From contig PNKC01000001.1 of the NCBI GenBank assembly GCA_013822275.1, forward strand, positions 96,411 to 160,410: a stretch of 64,000 bases of DNA. Direction: 5' to 3'. The position numbers and the translations under genes are program-made. The notes under the pieces were generated by a model. The model ran no database searches. It was given only the letters and a program-made list of their open reading frames with translations, and had not been told where the DNA came from. Shown in pieces: positions 53,027 through 62,281 of this stretch. Each line of letters begins with the position of its first letter. Position 1 is the first letter of the stretch. Source of the DNA: Anaerolinea sp. Its GTDB lineage: Bacteria > Chloroflexota > Dehalococcoidia > Tepidiformales > Tepidiformaceae.

Positions 53027-53701
53027 CTACCGGGCCCGCGCCGCGATGCGCTGCTGGACCGCCTCGGCCCGGATAGAATTGGGCGCCGTTCCCGGCCCCC
53101 CAAGGGAGACGATGCGGACGTATCTGCCATCGGCCATGACGACCCCGGCGACGGTGACGGGTCCGGCTTCACCGTCGCCACTCAGGGTAAACGTGCGGTT
53201 GGACCCGCTTGCGCCGGGCGCCTCGACGGGCGTGGCTTCGTACGACCCGGGGAGCCAGCCGATCAGGTTCGAGGTGATGTCGTGGAGGGATGCATTCTCG
53301 ACAAACGTCCGCGCCTGAGCGTCCGATTGGAATTCCATGACCTGACAGACAATGTCGAGTGGCGGGTCGAACGGCGGCTTGCCTGCGATTTCCTTCCAGT
53401 AGACGAAGTGGCCCCTGGTCATCCCCGCGGCGCGGAAGCGGGTGAGACGGGCCGGCGCGTTGTAACCGAGGTCAGCCAGGTTGGCGGGAGAGAAGTCGCC
53501 GGATGTCTGGAGGTTGAAACCGGCGCCGACATCGTCCTGGGTGCAGGCGTGTTGTTCGAGGCGGTCGCCAGGCTGGGACTGATTTCGTTCGTTCTCGCAG
53601 GCCGCGAGAGCGAACCCGGCGAAGGCGGCGAGGAGCACGACGAGGGCCCGCCCGCGCCGGCTACTCACCTTCCGCGGACGTTTCTGGGCCGATGAGACCA
53701 T
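53027..53701 (-). CDS. Lipoprotein of unknown function
   Basis: The 224-aa protein has a basic N-terminus, a hydrophobic core and the lipobox ALAAC (Cys at about 35). After a short linker, strands with FQSDAQARTFVENASLHDI and AGVVMADGRYVRIVSLGG suggest a compact alpha/beta fold. Two further cysteines (HACTQDD and DIVCQV) may form a disulfide. Its 5' end overlaps the next minus gene by 41 nt. Confidence 0.68.
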   Translation of the reverse strand: MVSSAQKRPRKVSSRRGRALVVLLAAFAGFALAACENERNQSQPGDRLEQHACTQDDVGAGFNLQTSGDFSPANLADLGYNAPARLTRFRAAGMTRGHFVYWKEIAGKPPFDPPLDIVCQVMEFQSDAQARTFVENASLHDITSNLIGWLPGSYEATPVEAPGASGSNRTFTLSGDGEAGPVTVAGVVMADGRYVRIVSLGGPGTAPNSIRAEAVQQRIAARAR

Positions 53702-53888
53702 GGCGGGCCGAGTATCGCTCGACCAACACGATGAGGCCGAAGAAGGGGAAGAAGGCGGCCGTCGCGATGAGGCCCCAGGTCCATTCGGGGATGATGAAGA
53801 GGAGGATGGCGGATGCCGCGGTGAACGCCATCCCGATGATGGAGAAGATGCGGCCTGCGAGGACGTAGGGCGTCACGGGTGTATTCAT
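53661..53888 (-). CDS. Two-helix small membrane protein (75 aa)
   Basis: ATG 53888 with GAAGGA 5 nt upstream encodes MNTPVTPYVLAGRIFSIIGM followed by two hydrophobic helices (FSIIGMAFTAASAILLFI, GLIATAAFFPFFGLIVLV) and a short polar tail. It overlaps the downstream lipoprotein start by 41 nt in another frame, suggesting coupling. No family was recognised. Confidence 0.7.
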   Translation of the reverse strand: MNTPVTPYVLAGRIFSIIGMAFTAASAILLFIIPEWTWGLIATAAFFPFFGLIVLVERYSARHGLIGPETSAEGE

Positions 53889-53985
53889 AGATCCTTCTGA
53901 TCTTGCCAAGGCCGGGGCGAGCGGTCTACCCGGCTTGACCGGCAACGCGGGGGACGCGAAGAATCCGGTTGGCGCGGGAGGCTGG

Positions 53986-54420
53986 ATGACGGGTCTATCA
54001 ACGGATGTGGTAGCGTTTTTGGAGTCCATGGTTGTCCCGGGCGTGCTTTCGACGCTGAGGCCGGATGGCTCGCCGATCACGTCGGCGGTTTGGTTTGGGT
54101 TCCTTGATGGCGACATCGTCATTTCGACACCGGCGGGGCGGAACAAGGCGAGGAACGCACGGGAAGACGGCCGCGTGAGCTTTCTGGTGGACACGAAGGA
54201 GCGGCCGTACCGGGGCGTTGCCATCGAAGGGGTTGCCGAACTGCTGGACGACCCCGACGGCGCGCTGGTGGCCCTGATCGCGCGACGGTACGTCGGGGCC
54301 GAGGCGGACGCCTGGGTGGCGGCGCGCTCCGCGACGGCCGAACGCGTGATCCTTCGCATTCGGCCCCGCCGGGTAAGGCCGTGGAACATGGCCGCGAGTG
54401 CGGCTCAACAGGTCCAATGA
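53986..54420 (+). CDS. PPOX-class (F420-dependent-type) flavin-split-barrel protein
   Basis: ATG 53986 with GGAGG 5 nt upstream gives 144 aa. VPGVLSTLRPDGSPITSAVW, GRNKARNAREDGRVSFLV and RPYRGVAIEGVAELLDD match the pyridoxamine-phosphate-oxidase-like split barrel, in the F420-dependent branch. It likely reduces a small molecule using F420H2. The end overlaps the opposite membrane gene by 16 nt. Confidence 0.82.
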   Translation: MTGLSTDVVAFLESMVVPGVLSTLRPDGSPITSAVWFGFLDGDIVISTPAGRNKARNAREDGRVSFLVDTKERPYRGVAIEGVAELLDDPDGALVALIARRYVGAEADAWVAARSATAERVILRIRPRRVRPWNMAASAAQQVQ

Positions 54421-54767
54421 CGGATGATGTCGTTCTGGCCCATGCAAGCGGCCTGGTAGGCGGCGATCTGGGCGACCGCCATGGCAGTCGCGATGACCAC
54501 GAAGAAGAGAAGTCCGAACGCGACGCCCAGCCCGTTCAGCCATTTCCCGAGGATGAAGCCCGCGACCAGGGCGAAAAGGAGGACGCCGCCATGGATCGAG
54601 AAGTAGATGGTGTCGCGGTGGTCCGCTTCGAGTGGGCTTGTGGGGGCCTCCGAGCCAACGAGCAGGCGGGCGGCCGTGATGTAGGCGGCGATGATGGCGG
54701 CGAGCAGCACGGAGCAAACGAGCCAGGCAATCCACGAGGGTTTGGGTTGCCTGGCTCGTTGTTGCAT
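54405..54767 (-). CDS. Membrane protein with a 5'-coding hairpin
   Basis: The 120-aa protein has three predicted membrane helices: WIAWLVCSVLLAAIIAAYI, GGVLLFALVAGFILGKWL and VAFGLLFFVVIATAMAVA. A perfect 14-bp inverted repeat with a 16-nt spacer (54717-54730/54747-54760) begins 4 nt after the start codon. It could block ribosome loading. No family motif. Confidence 0.72.
   Translation of the reverse strand: MQQRARQPKPSWIAWLVCSVLLAAIIAAYITAARLLVGSEAPTSPLEADHRDTIYFSIHGGVLLFALVAGFILGKWLNGLGVAFGLLFFVVIATAMAVAQIAAYQAACMGQNDIIRHWTC
54717..54760 (-). repeat. Perfect 14-bp inverted repeat in the 5' coding region
   Basis: AACGAGCCAGGCAA and TTGCCTGGCTCGTT are exact complements separated by 16 nt. 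As RNA they would form a very stable hairpin covering codons 3-17 of the 120-aa membrane-protein gene. Such perfect stems are unusual inside coding DNA. Confidence 0.85.
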
Positions 54768-54821
54768 CCCGGCGGAATCTAGCGGGAGTACCGCCGGCCC
54801 GCAAGGAAGGGGCGGTTGTGG

Positions 54822-55454
54822 TCAGGCCGCGCGAAGGAGGGCGATGACTTCATCGACGGTGGCGACACGCCAGCCTGCCCAGATTTCGCCCTTCTGCCAT
54901 TGGAGGTAGCGCTCGCGCGCGGCGGCGCGGGCCTCCTTGATCTCGTCTTCGGACGGTTCATGGCCGAGCGCGCGGGCGATGCCTTCCGGCGAGGTATCGC
55001 CGAGGGCTTCGCGGGTGAGATGGATCTGCTGGTTGGCGAGGGCTGGCCGCTCGATGAAGTGGCCGAGTTCGCGGTTGTTCTCGTCGTAGAACACGAAGAC
55101 GGGGATGGATTCGAACTCACCATCCTTGAGATACTCGGCGATCATGTCCTTGTTCTGGTCTCGTTCGAAGAACCGCAGTTCAACGCCGGCAGCCTCCGCG
55201 ATCCGCTGGGCGACGCCCGTGCCGCGATAGACATCCGGGCACCAGTCTTCGCCGATGACGACGATGTGGTGAAGGCCACCTGGCTTGCTCGCGAGTTCCT
55301 TCAAGGCGGCTTTCTGCTCGGGGCTGATGGTGAGTGCGTCGTAGTTCTGCTGGAAGATTTCGCGGTTGCGGATCCCGCTGTCGAGGTACTCCTGGAAGGT
55401 TTTGCCCTTCTTGAAGCGCTCGGGGGTAATGACGGATGCTGCGGTTTGGGGCAT
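54822..55454 (-). CDS. Thioredoxin-like protein (thioredoxin_9 type) lacking the second Cys
   Basis: ATG 55454 with GGAG 6 nt upstream gives 210 aa. The thioredoxin-like core is HHIVVIGEDWCPDVYRG: C72 is followed by Val at the position of the usual second Cys. FERDQNKDMIAEYLKDGEF, then SIPVFVFYD with its cis-Pro strand, follows. Without the CxxC a disulfide-redox role is doubtful; a glutathione/bacilliredoxin-like or non-redox function is possible. The C-terminus is helical. Confidence 0.8.
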   Translation of the reverse strand: MPQTAASVITPERFKKGKTFQEYLDSGIRNREIFQQNYDALTISPEQKAALKELASKPGGLHHIVVIGEDWCPDVYRGTGVAQRIAEAAGVELRFFERDQNKDMIAEYLKDGEFESIPVFVFYDENNRELGHFIERPALANQQIHLTREALGDTSPEGIARALGHEPSEDEIKEARAAARERYLQWQKGEIWAGWRVATVDEVIALLRAA

Positions 55455-55525
55455 GAGGGGCTCCAGTACTACGTTTCGGATAGTGTTAGCCTACAGGCGG
55501 TCCGTGAGGGAAACAACAGCACGGC

Positions 55526-56968
55526 TCAGCGCGTAGCCAGTTCCGCCTTCGCGGCGTCCCAGAGGGCGTCGCGTTCGTCGCTGGTCATGTCCCGGAGATC
55601 TGTCCCGCGGGCGGCCGCCATCCGCTCCATGATTCCAAAGCGGGCGCGGAACTTTTCGTTCGCCAGGCGAAGGGCTTGTTCCGCGTCGATGCCGAGACGT
55701 TGGCCAATGTTGGAGACGACGAAGAGGATGTCCCCAAACTCGTCCTCCCGTTCGGCGGAATTCGTCGTGCGCGCGAATTCCCGGACTTCTTCGACCAGCT
55801 TGTCAAGCGGGCCTTCGATATCTGGCCAATCGAAGCCGATGCGGCGGGCGCGGCCCTGGATGGCCTGTGAGGCGGCGAGGCCTGGGAGTGTCTTCGGGAC
55901 CCCTTCGAGGATGGAGTCGCGGGGCTTTTCCGCCTGCTTCAGCGCTTCCCAGTTCCGGTATACCTCGTCGGAGGTGCTGGCCGTGGCCTCTCCGAAGACA
56001 TGGGGGTGGCGGCGGATGAGCTTGCGCGCGATGTGCTCCGTGACGTCGCCGAAGGAGAAGGTCCCCTCACGGTCGCCGACGGCGGCGTGCATCAAGACCT
56101 GGAGGAGTACGTCCCCCAGCTCCTCAGCCAACCTGGCGGCGTCGCCCGAGTCGATCGCTTCGAGCGCCTCGTAGCTCTCCTCCAGCAAGTGTGGGCGGAG
56201 GGAGGCGTGGGTCTGTTCCCGGTCCCAGGGGCAGCCGTCTGGCGCGTGCAGCCGTTCGATGACGTGGGCGATGCCGTCAAAACGGCGGAGGTCCTGGAGG
56301 GGCGCGATCGCGGGGACAAAGAGCGAATCAAGGAATCCAAACGGGCGATGGTCGAGTTCGGCAAGGGGGACCTCGCGGACCGTTTGCTCCCCGGTCCCAA
56401 GCTTGCTCAAGACCGTTACGCGGTGGTCCGAAGGATAAATGTCCAGCAGCCGCAGTTTCAGGGCCGTCGTGGCGTCGCGGTCGAACAACTGGCTGACGAG
56501 TGCCGGACGTTGGGCGTCGATCCGGAGTTCCAGGGCGTCGCAGAGCTGCACATGCGCGAAGTCACGGCCAAGCGCGGACGCGGCGACGTCGACGAAGCTC
56601 AGCGCGGGCAGCACCTGGACGGAGTGGCCGTGGTCGTGGGCGGATTCCAGCAACAGCGTAACGCTCCGTTCGGCGACGAGCGGATGGCCCGGGACGGCGT
56701 AGACAACGGGGCCCGCTTCCGCCGCGGCGAAGACCCGGGCAACTGCCGCCACGTACACGTCAGCGAAGGCGGCGTGCCCCTGATAGAGGTCGTCGCAATC
56801 GCTCCAGCGGTCGCTCAGCGGCCGAAGTTCGGCAACGGTTGGGTGATGGCGTGTGCGAAGTATGACGGTTGCCGCGGATTCGAGGACGGCGCGCGTGGCG
56901 CCGGTTAACAGCGCGGCCGAACCGGGGCCGAGACCAACGACGGTGATGCGGGCAGCGGGCGGCGTCAC
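55526..56968 (-). CDS. mazG: MazG-family nucleotide pyrophosphohydrolase with SAM-methylase-like head
   Basis: The 480-aa protein has an N-terminal tetrapyrrole-methylase-like domain (TVVGLGPGSAALL, VVYAVPGHPLVAE) and a C-terminal tandem MazG domain (LLEESYEALEAIDSGDAARL, EELGDVLLQVL, EDEFGDILFVV) like B. subtilis YabN. The EExxE metal motifs are present. It hydrolyses (d)NTPs; the methylase-like part is usually uncharacterised. The GTG start overlaps the upstream oxidoreductase stop. Confidence 0.93.
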   Translation of the reverse strand: MTPPAARITVVGLGPGSAALLTGATRAVLESAATVILRTRHHPTVAELRPLSDRWSDCDDLYQGHAAFADVYVAAVARVFAAAEAGPVVYAVPGHPLVAERSVTLLLESAHDHGHSVQVLPALSFVDVAASALGRDFAHVQLCDALELRIDAQRPALVSQLFDRDATTALKLRLLDIYPSDHRVTVLSKLGTGEQTVREVPLAELDHRPFGFLDSLFVPAIAPLQDLRRFDGIAHVIERLHAPDGCPWDREQTHASLRPHLLEESYEALEAIDSGDAARLAEELGDVLLQVLMHAAVGDREGTFSFGDVTEHIARKLIRRHPHVFGEATASTSDEVYRNWEALKQAEKPRDSILEGVPKTLPGLAASQAIQGRARRIGFDWPDIEGPLDKLVEEVREFARTTNSAEREDEFGDILFVVSNIGQRLGIDAEQALRLANEKFRARFGIMERMAAARGTDLRDMTSDERDALWDAAKAELATR

Positions 56969-57954
56969 ACCATCTCCACGTTGCCAGATTCAAGACTCCT
57001 GTGGATGGCGACCAGGATCCTGGTGACTTCGAGGCCCTCTTCGAATGTGACGCGTGTGCGCCCCAGGCCGTCCATGCTGCGGACGAAGGCAGCCAACCGC
57101 TGTGGCGCCCAGTTCAGTGTACCGGGGTAGCGGTGCCGGTCGGTAACCACGGAGATGTTCTGGTAGCTGGTATCGACATCGAGCGCGCCCCTGGTGCCGA
57201 TGGCGCGGAAGTTGAATTCGGCGCCGCCGGGCCAGGTATCGGGCAGGATCCAGAGGGATTCGAACACGCCGTCGCCGCCGTTGGCGTATTTGACGGTGGC
57301 GTGGATCCAGTCGGGAGTGTCGATGCCGTGGCCGGCAAGTTCGCCCCGCCCGCCCGAGGCGTAGACGCGGACGGCGCGCTGGCCGCCCAACCAGAGGGCG
57401 AGGTCCAGGCAGTGGGACATGAGGAACCAGGCCGGCGTTGTCCCGCTGCTCCAGGTCAGGCGCGCGCGGGGGGAGCCGATGGGGTTGTTCAGGCGCACGT
57501 TGAAGCTGCGGATTTCGCCGAGTTCGCCGTTGTCCACCGTGCGCGAGGCCTCGACGAAGGGCGGGTTCCAGCGGTTCGAGTAGTTGACCTCCGCGTAGAC
57601 ACCGGCCGCGCGGACGGCGTCCACCATTGCCTGGCCGTCTTCGATCGTGGTTGCCAGGGGCTTTTCCACCAGGATGGCGAGGCCGGCTTCGGCGAGCTGT
57701 TGGACGGGCTTGCGGTGGAGGGCGTCCGGGGTGGCAACGTAGGCGGCGTCGGGTTCCGTATCGGCGACGGCGTGGGCGATGTCCCCGAAGGCGGGGACGC
57801 CGGTTTCGCCAGCGACTTCGAGCGCGCGGGCGCCATCGACATCGACGACACCAGCCAGGGCTGCACCGGGTACCCGGCCCGCGGCGAGCATGCGGGCGTA
57901 GCCGCCGCCCATGGTGCCGGCGCCGACGACGAGGAAGCGTTTGTCGTTGCTCAT
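56965..57954 (-). CDS. Gfo/Idh/MocA-family oxidoreductase
   Basis: ATG 57954 (MSNDKRFLVVGAGTMGGGYA) gives 329 aa. A Rossmann NAD(P) site (VVGAGTMGGG), the EKP motif (LVEKPLATT) and a C-terminal sheet domain with WFLMSHCLDLALWLGG are seen. It oxidises or reduces a sugar or cyclitol; the position after the glycogen genes is suggestive only. It overlaps mazG by GTGA. Confidence 0.88.
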   Translation of the reverse strand: MSNDKRFLVVGAGTMGGGYARMLAAGRVPGAALAGVVDVDGARALEVAGETGVPAFGDIAHAVADTEPDAAYVATPDALHRKPVQQLAEAGLAILVEKPLATTIEDGQAMVDAVRAAGVYAEVNYSNRWNPPFVEASRTVDNGELGEIRSFNVRLNNPIGSPRARLTWSSGTTPAWFLMSHCLDLALWLGGQRAVRVYASGGRGELAGHGIDTPDWIHATVKYANGGDGVFESLWILPDTWPGGAEFNFRAIGTRGALDVDTSYQNISVVTDRHRYPGTLNWAPQRLAAFVRSMDGLGRTRVTFEEGLEVTRILVAIHRSLESGNVEMV

Positions 57955-57990
57955 GGGCGGAAGTCTAGCAGCGCCGCGCACCGCGCGCCC

Positions 57991-59370
57991 CTACTCCAGG
58001 GGGACGATGCCGCGAGCGCGGAGGGCAGCGTTGTAGGTCTCGACGTAGTGTGTGGCGGACGCCCGCCAGGAGAAGTCGCGGCTCATGCCGTTCGCCTGCA
58101 GGCGCCTCCAGAGCGTGGGATCGCGAAACGCGAGCACCGCCCGTTCGAAAGCGCCCGCGAAGGCGAAGCTGCTGAACTCGTCGAAGAGGAACCCGGTCGC
58201 TGATTCGGGGTGTTCTTCGAGGTCGAAGATCGTGTCGCTGAGGCCACCGGTGCGCCGCCCGATGGGGACGCTGCCGTAGCGCATGGCGATGATCTGGCCG
58301 AGGCCGCAGGGTTCGTAGCGCGAGGGCATGAGGAATACGTCCGAGGCGGCGTAGATCCGCCGGGCGAGGCCCTCATCGAAGCGGGGGGCGAGCCGCACGT
58401 GATGGGGATGCTGGTCCTGAAGGAGCGTGAGTTCGCGCTTGAGCCATTCGTCGCCATCACCGAGGACGACCAACTGGGCGTCTGCCGCGACGATGTCGGG
58501 CAGCGCCTGGAGGACGATGTCCACGCCCTTCTGCTCGGCCAGCCTGGTGACCATGCCGGCGAGTGGGCCATCAGTGACCGGGAGCCCGAACTCGGCGCGG
58601 AGGGCCGGTTTGTTGGCCTGGCGGTCGCTCAGGAAGCTGAGGTCGTAGGTGGTGTGAAGGTGGGTATCGGTGCGCGGGTTAAAGACGTCGTAGTTGACGC
58701 CGTTCAGGATGCCGCGGAGGCTCTCCCCTCGCAGCCCGAGCAACGGTTCGAAGCCTTCGCCGTACGCAGGCGTGAGTATCTCCCGGGCGTAGCTTGGCGA
58801 AACGGTGGTGACCATGTCGCTGTAGTAGATCGCCTGGCCGAGGAAGTCGTTGTACTCATCCGGGCCGCGGTAGCGCAGGTTGTGGATGGTGAACACGGAT
58901 GCCACGCCGCGCAACACGGGATTGCCCCAGGCGAGGTTGCGGAGGGCGAAGGCGAGCGGCGCGGTGTGCCAGTCGTTGAGATGGAGGATGTCCGGAGTCC
59001 AGCCGTCCGCCTTCAGCATCTCGACAACTACGCGGCAGAAGAACTGGTAACGCATCAGGTCGTCCGGCTCTCCGTAGACGCTCGCGCGGTCGAAATAGTG
59101 GGGGTCGTGCACGAGGTCGACGGGGACGCCGCCGGTGCCCTCCGCGGTCGCGATCTCGACGTTGCGGGCCCCTTCCGGGAGCGGGACGGGGAGGATCCGG
59201 CGCCGGGTCGCCGCGCTGAAGGCGGCGGACGAGGAGCGGTGAGAGGGCGTGACGACACGCACATCGTGCCCGATCTCCAGCAGGCGCTGGGGCAGCGCGG
59301 CCGCGACGTCGGCGAGGCCGCCGACTTTCGCGAAGGGGTCGACTTCGGCCGCGGCGAAGAGGACCTTCAT
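57991..59370 (-). CDS. glgA: Glycogen synthase (GT5)
   Basis: The 459-aa GT-B protein begins MKVLFAAAEVDPFAKVGGLA, with the KVGGLADV motif, HLNDWHTA, TIHNLRYRG, AEQKGVDIVL and MPSRYEPCGLGQ. These identify the ADP/UDP-glucose starch-glycogen synthase family. It is 6 nt after the GH57 gene and part of the glycogen run. No glgC is visible in the window. Confidence 0.95.
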   Translation of the reverse strand: MKVLFAAAEVDPFAKVGGLADVAAALPQRLLEIGHDVRVVTPSHRSSSAAFSAATRRRILPVPLPEGARNVEIATAEGTGGVPVDLVHDPHYFDRASVYGEPDDLMRYQFFCRVVVEMLKADGWTPDILHLNDWHTAPLAFALRNLAWGNPVLRGVASVFTIHNLRYRGPDEYNDFLGQAIYYSDMVTTVSPSYAREILTPAYGEGFEPLLGLRGESLRGILNGVNYDVFNPRTDTHLHTTYDLSFLSDRQANKPALRAEFGLPVTDGPLAGMVTRLAEQKGVDIVLQALPDIVAADAQLVVLGDGDEWLKRELTLLQDQHPHHVRLAPRFDEGLARRIYAASDVFLMPSRYEPCGLGQIIAMRYGSVPIGRRTGGLSDTIFDLEEHPESATGFLFDEFSSFAFAGAFERAVLAFRDPTLWRRLQANGMSRDFSWRASATHYVETYNAALRARGIVPLE

Positions 59371-59376
59371 CCCGCG

Positions 59377-60615
59377 CTATCTCCCAAAGAGTTCACGCTC
59401 GATCTGGGCGCGTGCTTCGGTGGCGGCGGCCATCCGCCAGCGCGCTTCCTGTTTCACCCGCTCGGACGCGCTGCCTTCGCCGATTGACTTCGAGGCATAG
59501 AGGGCGACCTCGTTCAGGAGCTGGAAGCCGCGATGAACCATGGGCACATCCCACATGGGCCGCCGGCTCGCCCACCAGAACTGGCAACTGTGGAGCGCCG
59601 GCTGGAACTTTTCGGCGGCGAGGCAGGCGAACTGGCGGGACACGTCGGAGTCGGCGTATCGCTGGGAGACCGCCAACAGGTCGATGCAGTGATCGACGTA
59701 CTCCCACTGGAGCTCATGGAGGCGGTTGCCGGGCGAGTGCCAGAGTGGGTACGGGTTGTGGGCGGCGATGTCATCGCGCGTCGTGCTCCAGGAGGAGGGC
59801 AGAGGCTCAATGACGGGCCCAGCGGGGAAAAGGTCGAGGAGTTCACTGGGGAGGACCATCGAGACATGGCTGTGCTGGCGGTCAGACGGTTTCGCTGGCT
59901 GAGCGTTCATCAGGTCGAAGGTGGCGGCGAGGAACTCGCGTTCCCAGCCGTGGATGTGGTGGCCATAGGTCTCGGCGTCCATCGCCGTCAGGACATACGC
60001 TGGCTCGCCGCCGCCGATGCGCGAGAGATCCTCAATGAATTCGACCGGTCCCGTCTCGCGGAAGGAGATGCGGTTGCTGCGGGCGTCGTCACGGAAGAGG
60101 ACTTCGAGTGTGCGGCTGTCTGCCGGGGCGCGGTAGACGATGTCCGTCGGCCAGTCCGAGGGGCAGGCGACGCCGCTGAGGATGAGCCAGTCGTGGCCGG
60201 CGGCGGCGATGCTCTGGGTGATTGCCGCGCTATAGCACATCTCGGGCGGGAAGAATCCACGTGGCTTCCATGCGTCACCGAAACCGAGATGGTTCGTCCG
60301 GGCGTTGTCGGCGATGCTTCGCTGCCGCTCGGCTTCGGGGATGAGCGGCAGGATCGGGTGGAACTTGCCGCTGCCAACAAACTCGATCTGCCCTCGCTCG
60401 GCGAGGACACGGAGGTCGCGGACTATGTCCCCCAGGCCGTGCTCGAGGAGGGACTCGGTGAGCACCGCGTTCATGTTGACCGCGAGGCGCGCCTCCGGGT
60501 GCTCCAGGAGGACATCGACCAGGGGGCGGTAAGACTCCGCTGCCACCTTGCGGATGACATCGTGCGTCTGGGTTGGCGGCTGATAGAAATGCAACAGTTG
60601 GGCCCAGAACGTCAT
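59377..60615 (-). CDS. GH57 glycoside hydrolase (alpha-amylase/glucanotransferase-like)
   Basis: ATG 60615 with GGAG 6 nt upstream gives 412 aa. The catalytic GH57 (beta/alpha)7 barrel shows LLHFYQPPTQTHD, GSGKFHPILPLI, nucleophile E125 in GFFPPEMCYS and acid/base D213 in TAMDAETYGHH. Sub-specificity is uncertain: amylopullulanase, 4-alpha-glucanotransferase or other. It is 19 nt after the branching-enzyme gene. Confidence 0.88.
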   Translation of the reverse strand: MTFWAQLLHFYQPPTQTHDVIRKVAAESYRPLVDVLLEHPEARLAVNMNAVLTESLLEHGLGDIVRDLRVLAERGQIEFVGSGKFHPILPLIPEAERQRSIADNARTNHLGFGDAWKPRGFFPPEMCYSAAITQSIAAAGHDWLILSGVACPSDWPTDIVYRAPADSRTLEVLFRDDARSNRISFRETGPVEFIEDLSRIGGGEPAYVLTAMDAETYGHHIHGWEREFLAATFDLMNAQPAKPSDRQHSHVSMVLPSELLDLFPAGPVIEPLPSSWSTTRDDIAAHNPYPLWHSPGNRLHELQWEYVDHCIDLLAVSQRYADSDVSRQFACLAAEKFQPALHSCQFWWASRRPMWDVPMVHRGFQLLNEVALYASKSIGEGSASERVKQEARWRMAAATEARAQIERELFGR

Positions 60616-60634
60616 ACGGACTCCCTCGCGAGCA

Positions 60635-62272
60635 TCAGGGCTGGGCCGCGCTGGACGGCGCGGCGGCGCGGTAGAGCGCTGGATTGATACTCTCAAAAGG
60701 GTTATCGAGCCATTCGAGCCCGTGGACTAGGGCCTCGAGATTCGGGTCAGCGGATTCGATCGCGTTGGCGAGGGCGTCGAAGCGTTCGACGTGGGCGTTG
60801 AACCGCTCGACGGCGTAGTCATGAGCCTGGCCGGTGGTCATCAGAAACTGCCAGTCCGAGGATTGGAGGAGAAGGAGCTCGCGGGCGAGCTGACGGGCGG
60901 CGGGGGTATCGTCCTGGAGGAGCTTCGCGGCGCGGTGTTGGCGTTCGCGGATTTCAGGCCACGTCCAGGCGGTCTCGTCGTTCAACCAGGTGCGATGGTC
61001 GCCACCCGAGCCCCAGGAGCCCTCCGGCAGGGTGATCGTCTCGGTGGGGGGCGATTCCTGGACCAACCGGCCGGACGAGATGAGGCGCACACTGCTGTCT
61101 TCGTTGAGGCGGCGGATGGCGTGCTCCAGCCAGTCAACTCCTTCAAGCCACCAGTGACCAAACAGCTCTGTGTCATACGAAGCGATGACCGCGCCACGGT
61201 CGTGGGCTCCCGCATGATGCGTGCCGTGCTCGTAGAAGTAGAGCTCCGACTTGACGACCTCGGCGAAGTGCGCAGCGTGCTCGCGGGCCCGGGAGAGAGC
61301 GGTGGCCGGTTCGTACTCCGCTTTTTCGCCCAGGCCAACGTTTGAGCCGGTGACGCGCCAGTAGTGAAGGCCGGAGTCGCCGTCTTTCTTGTGGAACTCG
61401 CGGTAGTCGGGGTCCCCGGGGTAGCCATGCGAGGCGGACCATACCTGGAGGCCGGTCCGTTCGTTGCGGGCGAGCACGGCGACGGTTGAATTGCCCGCGT
61501 AATAGGGGCGGAAGGTGGTGCCCTCGTGGGGATCGAGCCTCATGGGGCGGGTGACCGGGCGGGCCTGTAGTTCGAGATACGGGCCGAGCATCCCGCCGAG
61601 GGCCTTGCCGCGAGCTTCGCCGCCGGTGACGAGGTGGGTTTCCACGAAGAAGACTTTGATCCCGGCGTCCTGGAGGTAGCGTTCGAGCCCCGGTTTGTAG
61701 GCGCATTCAGGCAGCCAGAACGAGCGCGGCGGCCGGCCAAAGTTCTTGATGTGAGAGCGGACGCCAGTCTCAACCTGGAAGCGGATAGCTGCCGCGTCGT
61801 CGAGCAGCGGCAGATAGCCGTGCGTCGCCGCGGAGGTCGCGATTTCAATGTGGCCGCTCTCTTCGAGGGAAGCGAGGGCGGCCAGTGGCGCCGCCGCAAT
61901 GTCGTCTTCGTAGAACGCCTGGATGGACTCGTACCGGGTGAGATGGAACCTGGCGGTGACGCCACGCAGGCCGGATTCCCCGTTGAAGCGGGCGGCATCG
62001 ACGCGGGCCCGTTGCACTTTGTCCGCGAGGTAGGCGCGGAAATGGTCGCGCATCAGCGGGTCGGCAATCTGCTCCGCGAGAATCGGGGTCATGTTGATGG
62101 TGACGCCAAGTTCGCCGTCGACTTCTGTTGAGAGCCGTTTGAAGGCGCGGATGAGCGGCAGGTAGCACTCCAGCATCGCCTCGTGGAGCCACTCTTCGCC
62201 GTGCGGCCAGCGCCCGGCGAGCCGGCAGTAGGGGAGATGCGTGTGAAGGACGAAGGTGGCGGTCCCGGTCAT
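60635..62272 (-). CDS. GH57 1,4-alpha-glucan branching enzyme
   Basis: The 545-aa protein begins FVLHTHLPYCRLAGRWPHGE, has nucleophile E189 in FWLPECAYK and acid/base D367 in SYDTELFGHWWLEG. A helical C-terminal domain ending FDALANAIESADPN follows. This layout matches archaeal-type GH57 branching enzymes rather than GlgB (GH13). It makes alpha-1,6 branches. It lies 9 nt after glgP. Confidence 0.92.
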   Translation of the reverse strand: MTGTATFVLHTHLPYCRLAGRWPHGEEWLHEAMLECYLPLIRAFKRLSTEVDGELGVTINMTPILAEQIADPLMRDHFRAYLADKVQRARVDAARFNGESGLRGVTARFHLTRYESIQAFYEDDIAAAPLAALASLEESGHIEIATSAATHGYLPLLDDAAAIRFQVETGVRSHIKNFGRPPRSFWLPECAYKPGLERYLQDAGIKVFFVETHLVTGGEARGKALGGMLGPYLELQARPVTRPMRLDPHEGTTFRPYYAGNSTVAVLARNERTGLQVWSASHGYPGDPDYREFHKKDGDSGLHYWRVTGSNVGLGEKAEYEPATALSRAREHAAHFAEVVKSELYFYEHGTHHAGAHDRGAVIASYDTELFGHWWLEGVDWLEHAIRRLNEDSSVRLISSGRLVQESPPTETITLPEGSWGSGGDHRTWLNDETAWTWPEIRERQHRAAKLLQDDTPAARQLARELLLLQSSDWQFLMTTGQAHDYAVERFNAHVERFDALANAIESADPNLEALVHGLEWLDNPFESINPALYRAAAPSSAAQP

Positions 62273-62281
62273 GAAAGCTCC

